From: Glandiceps talaboti
Taxonomy: Eukaryota; Hemichordata; Enteropneusta; Spengelidae
Direction of reading: 5' to 3'
Assembly (NCBI RefSeq): GCF_964340395.1
Contig: NC_135567.1
Span: 12,010,984 to 12,074,983 of the forward strand
Length of the DNA: 64,000 nt
Below are positions 1 to 9,461 of this stretch, piece after piece (position 1 is the first letter of the stretch; every line of letters starts with the position of its first letter). Both the position numbers and the translations under genes were made by a program. Under the pieces are notes generated by a model. The model saw nothing but the letters and a program-made list of their open reading frames with translations, did no database searches and was not told the origin of the DNA.

Positions 1-1
1 G

Positions 2-718
2 TATCGCTATATGGAATACTTCGTCAGCGTCACCCAGGGAGGAATAAGTCAGGGAGGGGTATATCAGCAGCAAATAAGTCTGGGAGGTGGATATCAGCAA
101 CAGATAGGTCAGGGAGGGGTATATCAGCAACAGGTAGGTCAGGGAGGGGTATATCAGCAACAGGTAGGTCAGGGAGGTGGATATCAGCAACAGGTAGGTC
201 AGGGAGGGGTATATCAGCAACAGGTAGGTCAGGGAGGTGGATATCAGCAACAGATAGGTCAGGGAAGTGGATATCAGCAACAGGTAGGTCAGGGAAGTGG
301 ATATCAGCAACAGGTAGGTCAGGGAAGTGGATATCAGCAACATATAGGTCAGGGAAGTGGATATCAGCAACAGGTAGGTCAGGGAAGTGGATATCAGCAA
401 CAGGTAGGTCAGGGAAGTGGATATCAGCAACAAGTAGGTCAGGGAGGTGGATATCAGCAACAGATTGGTCAGGGAAGTGGATATCAGCAACAGATAGGTC
501 AGAGAGGGGTATTTCAGCAGCAAATAAGTCTGGGAGGTGGATATCAGCAACAGATAGGTCAGGGAGGTGGATATCAGCAACAAATAGGTCAGGGAGGTGG
601 ATACCAGCATCAGGTAGGGCTTGGAGGTGGATATCAGCAACAGATTCATCTGGGATGTGGATATCAGCAACAGATAGCCCAGGGAGGCGCATATCAGCAA
701 CCGATAGGTGTATATTAG
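2..718 (+). CDS. Gly/Tyr/Gln-rich repeat protein, C-terminal part, open to left edge
   Basis: The frame is open from the window edge and stops at 716-718. About 22 copies of a 30-bp unit encode a 10-residue repeat, GG(G/V)YQQQ(V/I)GQ, with G/S exchange at one position. The sequence ends in IGVY. If translated it would be a low-complexity, Gln/Tyr/Gly-rich protein, like some secreted structural or adhesive proteins. No signal peptide or domain is visible, and upstream exons would lie outside the window. The first ATG is at 11, but frame-consistent codons precede it. The opposite strand is also open (30-692, VADIHLPDLP-type repeats), as expected for a 30-bp array without stops, so coding status rests on repeat regularity alone. 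Confidence 0.4.
   Translation, partial: YRYMEYFVSVTQGGISQGGVYQQQISLGGGYQQQIGQGGVYQQQVGQGGVYQQQVGQGGGYQQQVGQGGVYQQQVGQGGGYQQQIGQGSGYQQQVGQGSGYQQQVGQGSGYQQHIGQGSGYQQQVGQGSGYQQQVGQGSGYQQQVGQGGGYQQQIGQGSGYQQQIGQRGVFQQQISLGGGYQQQIGQGGGYQQQIGQGGGYQHQVGLGGGYQQQIHLGCGYQQQIAQGGAYQQPIGVY
50..710. repeat. 30-bp minisatellite
   Basis: Tandem 30-bp units of the form GGTCAGGGAGGTGGATATCA plus ten more bases. Variants (GGTGGA to GGGGTA, GGA-GGT to GGA-AGT) are clustered among neighbouring units, as expected from local unit expansion. It overlaps the possible CDS. Confidence 0.9.
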
Positions 719-1275
719 TAACACCTATCGTCAGGGGAGGTGTACCTTTCGTGACTGGACTTGGGTTCCATTGGGTAACAAGGGTAGAAGCTTAAAGTGG
801 CCATATGGATGAGGATTGGGTATTTCCTTTTTTTTTTTTTTTTACACATTATTAAGATTTTTGCAATGTACTGAGTTACAAACACAGGCTTATTAGTCAA
901 TGTTGTTTTATTCAATCAATACAACACACAATATAGTAGTAGAACGGTATCAGCAGAGTTGGGTTGCTAAATTACACATGGAAATACTATGTACGGTAAC
1001 GATTAGTATACCTGGATACTAAGCCTGTGTTTGTATTACTGTCAATTGTTCAAAGCATTTAGCCGACCACAGACATGTGTTATAATCAAGTTTATGTCTA
1101 GTTATGCAGGAGAAGACACAACCATGTCCCATATTTTATATAATCATAATCAGAAACTAACTAGGTGTTACTATATGTCATAATTATACTAGATTCTCAG
1201 AAATACAGAAGTACAGGAATCAAGTATTATTACAAAAGTGTTGTAACATTTTATAGTTGTAGTTTGCAAGCTTTA
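719..1275. other. Non-coding flank; 1080-1260 resembles the 3' flank of the BTB genes
   Basis: No convincing gene. A poly-T run is at about 829-843. From about 1110 to 1210 the DNA resembles the region 3' of the 27990 gene (about 30285-30400), including the block around CATATTTT and AAACTAACTAG. This looks like a decayed end of a BTB unit. Confidence 0.5.
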
Positions 1276-1490
1276 CTTTAGAAAATGTGTCAAATAGTTG
1301 CTTTGAATTGATTTGTCAACATCTAGATAAGGTGTTAGTAGCCAGAAAGTGGGTTGGTTTACATTTTGATAACCTGTGTAAGCTATTAGAAAGCACTAAA
1401 CTGTGCGTATTACTGACGGGTATGAGTTGTACAAAGGGGGTCGCTAAATGGATACAACCAGGATGACTGCACAGAACATTAACGAATGCA
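1276..1490 (+). pseudogene. BACK-domain fragment of a BTB-BACK gene
   Basis: The DNA aligns with the BACK part of the array genes: TTGCTTTGAATTGATTTGT, then GTGGGTTGGTTTACATTTTG, TGTGTAAGCTATTAGAAA and TACAAAGGGGGTCGCTAA. Frameshifts and changed codons break the frame, and no BTB or C-terminal part adjoins it. It is a short relic at the left end of the array and too broken to appear as an open frame. Confidence 0.8.
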
Positions 1491-1916
1491 ATCAAGTTCT
1501 CGTGATATGCTTACCTTCCTACATATTATATAGATCAGATTTGTGTGTGTGTGTGTATCTTACTTACCAGGACAGTGTTCTTAAACAATACACTTTATAC
1601 TTTGTTACATTAACCTTTCCATAGCAATTCGCAGGTTAGGTAAAATTCAAATGTACTAGTATTAATTTCCATCGAGGTTTGAGTACATTTTAATGAATAA
1701 GAGTGAATATTGTCATGTATCTTGCTTTATTACATCAATAAGATTTCACTTTTGATGTACTGCATTCTGATTCGCATTACTGTCAATGGTTCAAAGCATT
1801 TAGCCGACCACAGAAATATGTTATGATCAAGTTAATGTCTATTAAAAAGGGTACCATCGTTTGTAATACAATTATAAAATGATTTTGGTTAATATATGAT
1901 AGAAAACAGACATGTA
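1491..1916. other. Intergenic, no gene seen
   Basis: AT-rich sequence. A block near 1765-1840 (TCAATGGTTCAAAGCATTTA) repeats one near 1040-1105, so this stretch holds an imperfect direct duplication of the preceding flank. No coding signal. Confidence 0.5.
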
Positions 1917-2190
1917 CTTATGTATGTATGTATGTATGTATGTATGTATGTATGTATGTATGTATGTATGTGTGTGTGTGTGTGTGTGTGCGTGCGTGCG
2001 TGCATGCATGCATGCATGCGTGTGTGTGTGTGTGTGTGGGTGTGGGTGTGGGTGGGTGTATGTATGTATGTATGTATGTATGTATGTATGTATGTATGTA
2101 TGTATGTATGTATGTTTAGATGTATATATACAGGTGTGTGTGTGGAGGTGGGGTGCGTGCGTGCGTGCGTGCGTGCGCGTGGATGAATGG
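1917..2190. repeat. Compound (GTAT)n/(GT)n/(GTGC)n microsatellite
   Basis: Tetranucleotide GTAT arrays flank GTGTGT, GCGT and GGGTGT blocks. Open frames across it (YVCMYVCM and its complement) are artefacts of a 4-bp unit with no stop. Confidence 0.97.
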
Positions 2191-2269
2191 ATAGATGGAT
2201 AGATGAATGAATGAGGATGGACGTGACAAACAAGCCTTCCAAAAATTATTAACTAATCGGAACTGGACT

Positions 2270-2557
2270 GACTGAACTGACCTGGGCTTAGCTGAGCCTT
2301 GCCAAGCCGAGCCGAGCTCAGCTCAGCTGCTATGCTACCCTATGCTAAGCTAAGCGATACAATACAAAACTATACTGTACTCTACTGTACTGAACTGTAC
2401 TGTACTGTACTGTACTTTACTGTACTGTACTGTACTGCACTGTACTGCAATGCACTGCAATGCACTGTACTGTCCTGTCCTGTCCTATACTATACTGTAC
2501 TATACTATTATACTATACTGTACTGTACTGTACTGTACTGTACTTTACTGCATGGAA
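2270..2557. repeat. Pentanucleotide array (AGCTC then ACTGT units)
   Basis: Period-5 repeats drift from GAGCC/AGCTC units into ACTGT units with CTTTA and CTGCA variants. The 5-bp register is held while the unit sequence changes. Similar period-5 arrays occur at 9136-9308 and 54951-55075. Confidence 0.9.
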
Positions 2558-2829
2558 AGGGGGACAATGCAAGGCTGACTTTAGCTTAGCTGTATTTCAC
2601 ATGCGCAATACATCAAGAAAAATAAGAAAAATCATTTTTCCTCAACTCTGCATCTAATCATACGACATCTCTAGAACAGAGACGTCTGCTGTTGGATATT
2701 TTGGCAAACAAAGTTATAGGATACACACTTCTTTATTTAACCCTTGCCAAAACAACAAAAACTTCCCTAACCTTTCATAGACACGCTGATAAAACTGTTT
2801 CGAAAGCTAGCCAAACGGAAATGGTACAT

Positions 2830-3006
2830 GTCTAAGACAACCACCAATATCGAATGGCATTGTGGGTCCGAACACAAAGTCTATGACGACACGGCTATCA
2901 AAACGAAAGCAAACAACCGAGCGAGATACACTTGCGTCAACACTTCAATTTGTGCAGTGAACAACCAGAAGGCAATTCAATTTTGACTCGCAGCGTCTTT
3001 TAAAAG
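2830..3006 (+). promoter_or_regulatory. Noncoding exon 1 block of the 4535 BTB gene
   Basis: Member of a block conserved upstream of the array genes: GCATTGTGGGTCCGAACAC, then CTATGACG, ATCAAAACGAAAGC, and a terminal TTTTAAAAG followed by GTACGTGAAAG. The end matches a splice donor (AAAAG|GTACGTG). The left edge is where similarity fades and is not a mapped start of transcription. It is inferred to be the 5'UTR exon, joined to the acceptor ending at 4525. Confidence 0.6.
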
Positions 3007-4288
3007 GTACGTGAAAGATAATCATGTATGTCCAAAATGAAACACATAGAGATAGTGTAACAACACCGCCCGTGTCCCCCTCAATATCACGTTTACCTTC
3101 GACATGAACAGGCAATCCGCCATATACCATACTAGGTGAAGTAATTCAGTGGGTTTCATGCGACAGTGTCAAAATCGTCTGACTTGAACTCAAATTTTAA
3201 CGTATTTACAAACAAATGACGTAAACCTTGTTAAATAATATCTAGTCATTATTGTCGATATTTTTAGTTGACATTGATAACTTGAAAACAATGTAAATAT
3301 GAGCTTTCACTTTATCTTTTTAGTAATACATTCGCATTAGAACGTAAAACCATTCAACCTGAAATTCGTGGTATTATAAGTAGTGTTGTAATTGTTCCCG
3401 GAAGTAAGGAGTTGCTTATCTATTCATAGTTCTAAATGCAAACATTAGTGAGTCGCACTAACACATCTACTGCAACGACCACAATGACAGGATTGTTTTT
3501 ACAGCTACTCAATTCCTTTGGAATGTTCACCATGAAGCCAATGGGTAGATTTTCCTGCATTGCCTCTTCAGTTTGTCAGCGTTCGAGGTTATAACGAAAA
3601 TGATAGAGGGCGCTCTTGGAGTGGAGGGATTTGGTTGGTTTATGTCACGTGGGCGATTTTGCTCTTGTAAACTTCAATTGTTTTAAATGTTATTCATTTC
3701 AAATTTTGGAAGGAATTTTTGTGGTCAATTTTTTTTCAACCCCCCCCCCCATTACTAATAACATCTAAAGGGTACTTTATTAAATTATAAATTATGTGGC
3801 ACTCAACAAATACAAATCAGTGATATTCTGAAAAATTAAGTGTTTCATGCGTCGAAGTCATTATATAAATAAATAAAAAGGACCAAGCAACGTATATCAT
3901 TTAAAATCATTAATATGTATGTTAAAATTTGGTTTTTCCTTTGTGTTTATCATATGATTAACGGTAAAATTTTATTTTTTATTTAACAGCAGGGGTGGCA
4001 CTAAGACTGCTAGATTTTCACATCACTATATGTCATTACCAAATTAATAACACCGGCAAATAACCCACCAAGGTATGTATGTAAGACCATATAAACGTGG
4101 ATGTGGATGTGGATGTGGCTGAATGGATGTACATGTATGTATGTATGTATGTATGTATGTATGTATGTATGTATGTATGTATGTATGTATGTATGTATGT
4201 ATGTATGTATGTTTGTGTGTGTGTGTGTATATATATGCATGTATGCATGTATGTATGTATGTATGTATGTATAATGTATGTATGTATG

Positions 4289-4351
<63 letters not shown>

Positions 4352-4446
4352 TGTATGTATGTATGTATGTATGTTATACTATGTATGTATGTATACTATG
4401 TATGTATGCGTCTGTGTGAGTGCGTGTATGTATGTATGTATGTATG

Positions 4447-4480
<34 letters not shown>

Positions 4481-4525
4481 TGTACTACAGTGCATCCTTA
4501 TTTCAAGGTTATTATTTCATTACAG
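3007..4525 (+). other. Intron 1 of the 4535 gene, with (GTAT)n array at 4133-4478
   Basis: Runs from GTACGTG to TTATTTCATTACAG. A long GTAT array interrupted by short ATAATGT and ACTATG breaks lies just before the acceptor. A short C run is at about 3740. No coding signal. Confidence 0.6.
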
Positions 4526-4534
4526 CTCAAAGCA

Positions 4535-6052
4535 ATGGCAACCAGCACTCATAACCAATCATCCAAAGAAATAGTTGGTTCAGTTGATTCCTTTGTAACC
4601 AACCTATCCACAAATCTGTACAACAACCCTGACCTCAGTGACGTAATCCTAGAAGTCGGGGCAAAGAAGTATCATTCCCATAAGTTTCTGCTGGCCAACT
4701 TTAGTGACGTTTTCCGTACCATGTTAGTGGAAGGCCGCTGGGCAGATGCTAAGAAACCTGTCGTTACTTTAGAGGAGACACCAGAATGTGTTACAGTATT
4801 TGATAGATTTTTAAGATTCATGTATTGTGGTCAGATAGATTTAGATATTGAGAGTGTTGTACCTTTATTATCTTTAGCAGATAAATACAACGTTCACCAG
4901 ATTAAGTCTTTATGTGAAGATTACATGGTTAGACAAGTAGAAAACAACAGCAATGTAAACGGGGCTTTAAAGTGGTGGAAGTTTGCAGAAAGTTTTAATT
5001 TAGGAAGTTTGTCCAAAACTTGCTATGAGTTAATATGTGAAAATTTAGATGAGGCGTTAGTTGCCAGAGAGTGGATGGGATTACATTTTGATCATTTGTG
5101 TAAGCTACTAGGAACAACAGATTTGTATGTTACTGATGAGTATGAGTTATATAAGGGGGTAGCTAAGTGGATACAAGCCACAGTGACTGCACACAGCACT
5201 GACGAATACATTGCCAAGTTGTTGCCACTAATTCGCTTTCCCCAAATGAAGCCTGAACAGCTTGATTCTGTCGAAAATTCGCAACTTTGCCAAAATAATT
5301 CTTCAAAATTTGAGAAATGTTTGTACGAGGCATTTAAATTCCACACAATGGGTGATAAGACCACAGGAAAATTCATTGGTGTAAAGTTTCAGCCACGAAT
5401 GTATGAATTTGACATGAAGATTCAGAATAGATTAACAACATTAAATATTTGGCAAGGTAATGTCAGTAATTGTCAATCTGACCAGTATCGTCAGTACACT
5501 AATTTTTCATACACTGTCAACGCACCCAACAAATCGACAGAATCTAAAGCCAATCAGTTTCCTTCCCAGTACAGGTGGTCCTTGGCGATTACCAGTGTAC
5601 AGTTTGAGCGAAATAAACATCTCATCATGCATTTTAATCCAAACACACAACACAGTGGTATGAAATACCGACTCATCATCACTTTGAGAGTAAAGGAGGC
5701 TGAACAGGCCATGTTTGGGACAGTCCTTTCGCCTGGGAATGATACACAAGAGGGCGCTGTAAAGGGTGTCTTAAAATGTAGTGGTATTGTAGGTGAATTC
5801 AAACCTCATGTATCCTCATTACGTTCAGTGAAATCTGATGGAGATGAACGAAGTGAGGTTACTACCTGGTTGAAAGAAATGTACCAGCAACTGATAGCAA
5901 AACAGGATACACATTTCGCTGGCAGAGGACAGGGAGGTGATAGAAGAACAGGCCCTTTGGGTCAAAATAATGTTATTTTGTGTGCATTCCTATACTTTGG
6001 GGAACCTCCCCAAAATATGTCAATTACCACAAAAATAATGGTCTACAACTAA
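4535..6052 (+). CDS. BTB-BACK protein 1 (class B C-terminus)
   Basis: Predicted protein of 505 residues, single coding exon. ATG 4535 is chosen because it lies 9 nt after a good acceptor (TTATTTCATTACAG) and matches the MATS start of the paralogs; the ATG at 4490 lies in the intron. Order: a BTB/POZ domain at about 25-135 (LSDVILEVGAKKYHSHKFLL to LADKYNVHQIKSLCEDY), BACK at about 140-250 (WWKFAESFNLGSLSK to YELYKGVAKWIQA), then a region of about 230 residues with a beta-rich look ending NMSITTKIMVYN. The C-terminus is class B (QAMFGTVLSPGNDTQEGAVK), shared with the 44357 and 49920 genes. BTB-BACK proteins commonly act as CUL3 adaptors or scaffolds; this one most resembles the BTBD17 type, but function is unknown. 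Confidence 0.88.
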   Translation: MATSTHNQSSKEIVGSVDSFVTNLSTNLYNNPDLSDVILEVGAKKYHSHKFLLANFSDVFRTMLVEGRWADAKKPVVTLEETPECVTVFDRFLRFMYCGQIDLDIESVVPLLSLADKYNVHQIKSLCEDYMVRQVENNSNVNGALKWWKFAESFNLGSLSKTCYELICENLDEALVAREWMGLHFDHLCKLLGTTDLYVTDEYELYKGVAKWIQATVTAHSTDEYIAKLLPLIRFPQMKPEQLDSVENSQLCQNNSSKFEKCLYEAFKFHTMGDKTTGKFIGVKFQPRMYEFDMKIQNRLTTLNIWQGNVSNCQSDQYRQYTNFSYTVNAPNKSTESKANQFPSQYRWSLAITSVQFERNKHLIMHFNPNTQHSGMKYRLIITLRVKEAEQAMFGTVLSPGNDTQEGAVKGVLKCSGIVGEFKPHVSSLRSVKSDGDERSEVTTWLKEMYQQLIAKQDTHFAGRGQGGDRRTGPLGQNNVILCAFLYFGEPPQNMSITTKIMVYN

Positions 6053-6083
6053 TTACGTATACTAAGCCAGTTAAATTTCCCAT

Positions 6084-6569
6084 GATTACATGGTTAGACA
6101 AGTCGAAAATTACAGCAATGTAAACGGGGCTTTACAGTGGTGGAGGTTTGCAGAAAGTTTTAGTTTAGAGAGTTTGTCAAAAAGTTGTTTTGATTTGATT
6201 TGTGAAAATTTAGATGAGGCGTTAGTTGCTAGAGAGTGGGTGGGTTAACACTTTGATTATTTGTGTAATCTGTTAGAAACAACGGATTTGTTTGTTACTG
6301 ACGAGTATGAGTTATATAAAGGGGTCGTCGCTAAGTGGATAAATACCAATGTGAATGCACTACCGACAGACAAACATATTGACAAACTACTTTGCTTCCT
6401 TCGCTTTCCACAAATGACACCAGAGCAGCTTGAGCTTGTTGAAAATTCATCACTTTGCAAAATTTATTCCTCGAAATTTACGCAATTTTTGTATGAAGCG
6501 TTCAAGTTAAACTCAATGAGTGATAAGGCCACGACGAAATTCCCAGGTGTAAAGTCTGTTTTATTCTAA
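6084..6569 (+). pseudogene. BACK-domain fragment just downstream of BTB-BACK gene 1
   Basis: Starts at GATTACATGGTTAGACAAGT, the end of the BTB domain, only 32 bp after the stop of gene 1. It runs through BACK to AAGTCTGTTTTATTCTAA. A T-to-A change makes GGT-TTA into GGT-TAA (stop at about 6246), and a 3-bp insertion gives GVVAKW. Most of the BTB and all of the C-terminal domain are absent. It looks like a partial tandem duplication. A downstream ORF from 6261 stays open but lacks any BTB. Confidence 0.85.
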
Positions 6570-7190
6570 AGCGATTTTATCAGAGTAGTTTTGTAAGTAT
6601 TGAACAGCTTGTGACATGATACAATATGGTATAGAATGTACTTGTGTACAAATGAAAGTATGTCTGAACCAGTTACTGGTGATATTATTAATATTCTGTT
6701 CTCTGGATTATTGATATGTAATGACATGAAGTAAATTAGAAGACAAGTCTCACAAATCATGTCAGTAATATGTATTACATGTACATTTATATGTAAAAAT
6801 AATAGAAAAAGAAATTATAATATACAAATATCTTAATTAATATACAAATATAAATACAGTTTGATGCACGTTTAAATTGTCTAAAAATATGAAACACATA
6901 CACAAAATGAGAAGCAATATGATCAGATTGCCGAAAGTGCTAATCTACATTAACACACTAAATAGATGTCAGGTTCTGATTTTTGTTGTTATATGGCCAT
7001 TTTCTCTCAGTATGTTTGAAAGTATTGAACATCAGGAGATGTGATACAATATTGTACAGATGTATGTATGTCTGAACCAGGTACTACGATCAGAGATATT
7101 ATTATTGTTTTGAATTGAAAAGTCTGACGTAAAATAAATCATTGTATGAAGTTACAAAATATGACTAATAAGCTGGCGTTGCTTTAACAT
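6570..7190. other. Intergenic with an imperfect direct repeat
   Basis: The stretch near 6597-6680 (GTATTGAACAGCTTGTGACA to GTCTGAACCAGTTACT) recurs near 7020-7085 (AGTATTGAACATCAGGAGAT to GTCTGAACCAGGTACT). No coding signal. Confidence 0.5.
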
Positions 7191-7192
7191 CA

Positions 7193-7250
7193 ATGTATGT
7201 ATGTATGTATGTATGTATGTATGTATGTATGTATGTATGTACGTACGTAC

Positions 7251-7288
<38 letters not shown>

Positions 7289-7518
7289 ATGTATGTATGT
7301 ATGTACGTACGTACGTACGTGTGTGTGTGTATGTATGTATGTATGTATGTATGTATGTATGTATGTACGTACACGTACGTACGTGTGTATGTATGTATGT
7401 ATGTATGTATGTATGTATGTATGTATGTATGTATGTATGTAGGTATGTATGTATGTATGTATGTATGTATGTATGTATGTATGTATGTATGTATGTACGT
7501 ACGTACGTACGTACGTAC

Positions 7519-7552
<34 letters not shown>

Positions 7553-7586
7553 ATGTATGTATGTATGTATGTATGTACGTACGTAC

Positions 7587-7618
<32 letters not shown>

Positions 7619-7720
7619 ATGTATGTATGTATGTATGTACGTACACGTACGTACGTGTGTATGTATGTATGTATGTATGTATGTATGTATGTAGGTATGT
7701 ATGTAGGTATGTATGCACAT
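7193..7720. repeat. Higher-order compound microsatellite, two ~250-bp blocks
   Basis: Two successive blocks have the same inner order: GTAT array, GTAC units, CTGT array, GTAT, GTAC, GTGTGT, GTAT, then the irregular signature GTACGTACACGTACGTACGT (about 7365 and about 7635), then GTAT. The shared irregular signature shows that a whole compound block was duplicated. All ORFs here are artefacts. Confidence 0.93.
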
Positions 7721-7974
7721 ACGTACGTACGTCTTTCTGTTCATGCATGTGTTTATTCCTTTGTGCGTGCGTGCGTGCGTGCGTGTGAATATATGCATGC
7801 ATGCAACATATCCATTGAACTGTTTGCTGGTGTATTTGATTGCCAATTGTCAATGACAGGCACACTGACTGACCAACGACTTACTTAACCACTGACTTAT
7901 CATAACAGAATATATGATTGACTGGCAGCTTGACTATATTACTGACCACGTGACTGTGATGTTTGCTCAAGATT

Positions 7975-8080
7975 AGTTGGTTGATTGGCTGATTGATTGG
8001 TTGGTTGCTTGGTTTGTTGGCTGTTTGGCTGGTAGGTTGGTTGTCTGGTTGGTTGGATGGTCTGTTGGCTGGTTGGTTCG

Positions 8081-8150
<70 letters not shown>

Positions 8151-8230
8151 TGATTGTCAGTTGACGGACACACAAGCAGACAGACATAGACACACACACA
8201 GACACACAGACAGACAGACAGACAGATAAA
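7975..8230. repeat. (GGTT)/(GATT)n and (CAGA)n arrays, copy of receptor-gene intron DNA
   Basis: GATT array 8077-8150 followed by GACA-type units. The flank (AAATGTAGAAATATAGACAG, then GAAACAGAGAGGACTT) matches 54247-54290, so this belongs to the same duplication as the broken receptor exons that follow. Confidence 0.85.
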
Positions 8231-8332
8231 CAGGCAAATGTAGAAATATAGACAGTGAAACAGAGAGGACTTGTAAGAGATGACAATAGGACATCCTGTA
8301 ACAAAGACAGAATTTCTAATAAAATAACAAAC

Positions 8333-8409
8333 CTCTGATATATCTATTACCACGTGACTGTGGCAGCGTCAACTGGAATGATCCCCTTGATACCTCAAAC
8401 GACGACAGT
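8333..8409 (-). pseudogene. Copy of the receptor cytoplasmic-tail exon
   Basis: On the minus strand the acceptor TTTCCTGTTAG is followed by a 77-bp block reading LSSFEVSRGSFQ, then a changed middle (LTLPQSRGNRYIRG), then a donor-like AGAG|GTTTGT. The working exon (54335-54417) reads LSSFEVSRGSFQYDAAPSQS and is 83 bp long, so this copy has a net loss of 6 bp in frame. No downstream terminal exon was found nearby. Confidence 0.75.
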
Positions 8410-8636
8410 CTAACAGGAAATGACGTCACATAAAAGTCAATAAGTGAGCTATATGATTGGTTAATAATATGGTAGCCACTTTGATATTACAGGATGTACT
8501 CAGATATGTTATTTCATATTATATTCATCCTAAAATAACAAATATCCTCATCTTGTTCAGGTGTTTGGACAGTGCTATCTGGTATGCTAATAGAAAAACG
8601 ACAATTGTTATCATAATAATGATTTTATATCGTCAC

Positions 8637-8826
8637 CTTTTTTCAGTACCAGTTTTCTTCCTCTTTGCAAGGACGCCCCCATACGTTAGGATTAGTGCAA
8701 TCGCTATAATTATGATAATGAGGAAAGCAATGACGGCCGCTATGAGATTACAGTAATTTGATTAGCTAGAACTTCCATTACCATAATTCCCATTGGGTGT
8801 AGGGGGTAGCTTTGACGTCTGTTGAT
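8637..8826 (-). pseudogene. Copy of the receptor transmembrane exon with a nonsense codon
   Basis: Matches the transmembrane exon at 54596-54788. The hydrophobic run IAAVIAFLIIIIIAIALIL and the basic KRKKTG are intact. The codon CAA before the membrane segment is TAA (plus-strand 8762-8764), giving SSS-stop-SNYC where the working copy has SSSQSNYW. Acceptor (CTTTCAG) and donor (AAAAAG|GTGACG) are kept. No EGF exon is attached. Confidence 0.85.
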
Positions 8827-8945
8827 CTGAAAGTGGAAAATGATTTTGAGATTATCAAATATCTGTTCCTCGTTGAAGTAAATACAACTTTTGGAAACAA
8901 TCGAAAGAAAACAAAACAATACAATACAATACAATACAAAACAAT

Positions 8946-9023
8946 GATCATTACCCAGTAATTTGATTGACTAGAACTTCTCTTGCTAATCGCATTTTGG
9001 TGGAATTTGTGACGTTTTTTGAT
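8946..9023 (-). pseudogene. Second partial copy of the transmembrane exon (5' part)
   Basis: After a good acceptor (TTGATTTCAG) the minus strand reads QKTSQIPPKCD and then a stop, and further on AGTTCTAGTCAATCAAATTA, which matches the sequence just before the membrane segment. The similarity ends at TACTGG. Together with 8637-8826 it is a local tandem duplication of the exon start, separated by an AATAC-type period-5 repeat. Confidence 0.7.
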
Positions 9024-9135
9024 CTGAAATCAATGTGATAAATAATGTTGAGATTTTCAAATATCTGTTCATCTTTGCGAAAACAGGGTATAAACAGTGT
9101 GTCTGAATTACAGAACACCATATAAAAACTAAGTA

Positions 9136-9308
9136 AAACAGCACAGAACAGAACAGAACAGAACAGAACAGTACAGTACAGTACAGTACAGTACAGTACA
9201 GTACAGTACAGAACATAAAAACAACGTACCACAACACAACACAACACAACACAACCCAACGCAACGCAACGCAACGCATCGAAACACAACACAACACAAC
9301 ACAACACA
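9136..9308. repeat. Pentanucleotide array drifting CAGAA, CAGTA, CACAA, CGCAA
   Basis: A continuous 5-bp register with four successive unit sequences. The matching array beside the working receptor exons is at 54951-55075, so it came with the duplicated receptor segment. The LCCVVLCCV open frames are artefacts. Confidence 0.92.
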
Positions 9309-9334
9309 GCATATACAACTTTGCACAGCACTCT

Positions 9335-9461
9335 ATGGCAGAAACCGACATCGAATGGTATTGTGGGTTCAAACACCCAATCTGTGACGTGTTCATCAAA
9401 ACGAAAGAGACCAACCAAGCTGAACACACACAAGGCGATTTTATTCCCTGCGTCTTATAAG
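9335..9461 (+). promoter_or_regulatory. Noncoding exon 1 block of the 11595 BTB gene
   Basis: Conserved block: GACATCGAATGGTATTGTGG, CTGTGACGTG, ATCAAAACGAAAGAGACC and CCCTGCGTCTTATAAG followed by the donor GTAAGTG. The left edge is a similarity limit only. It is inferred to be spliced to 11586. Confidence 0.62.

Noticed and set aside
30-692. Antisense 220-codon frame in the 30-bp minisatellite as a gene
   Set aside because: It is the complement of the same repeat, and composition gives no independent support; kept only as an alternative.
1889-2242. Open frames of YVCMYVCM and IHTYIHTY type in GTAT arrays (also at 4010-4574, 7152-7888, 22847-23165, 30797-31080, 43357-43631, 47461-47717, 52000-52311)
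   Set aside because: A stop-free tetranucleotide unit gives long frames in several phases on both strands; no flanking coding signal.
5092-5376. Antisense frames inside BTB genes (also 5507-5802, 33657-33923, 45064-45630, 50627-51199)
   Set aside because: They lie within conserved coding DNA and recur between paralogs only because the sense strand is conserved.
7193-7720. Possible CRISPR-like array
   Set aside because: Uninterrupted simple repeats without unique spacers, in a eukaryotic genome.
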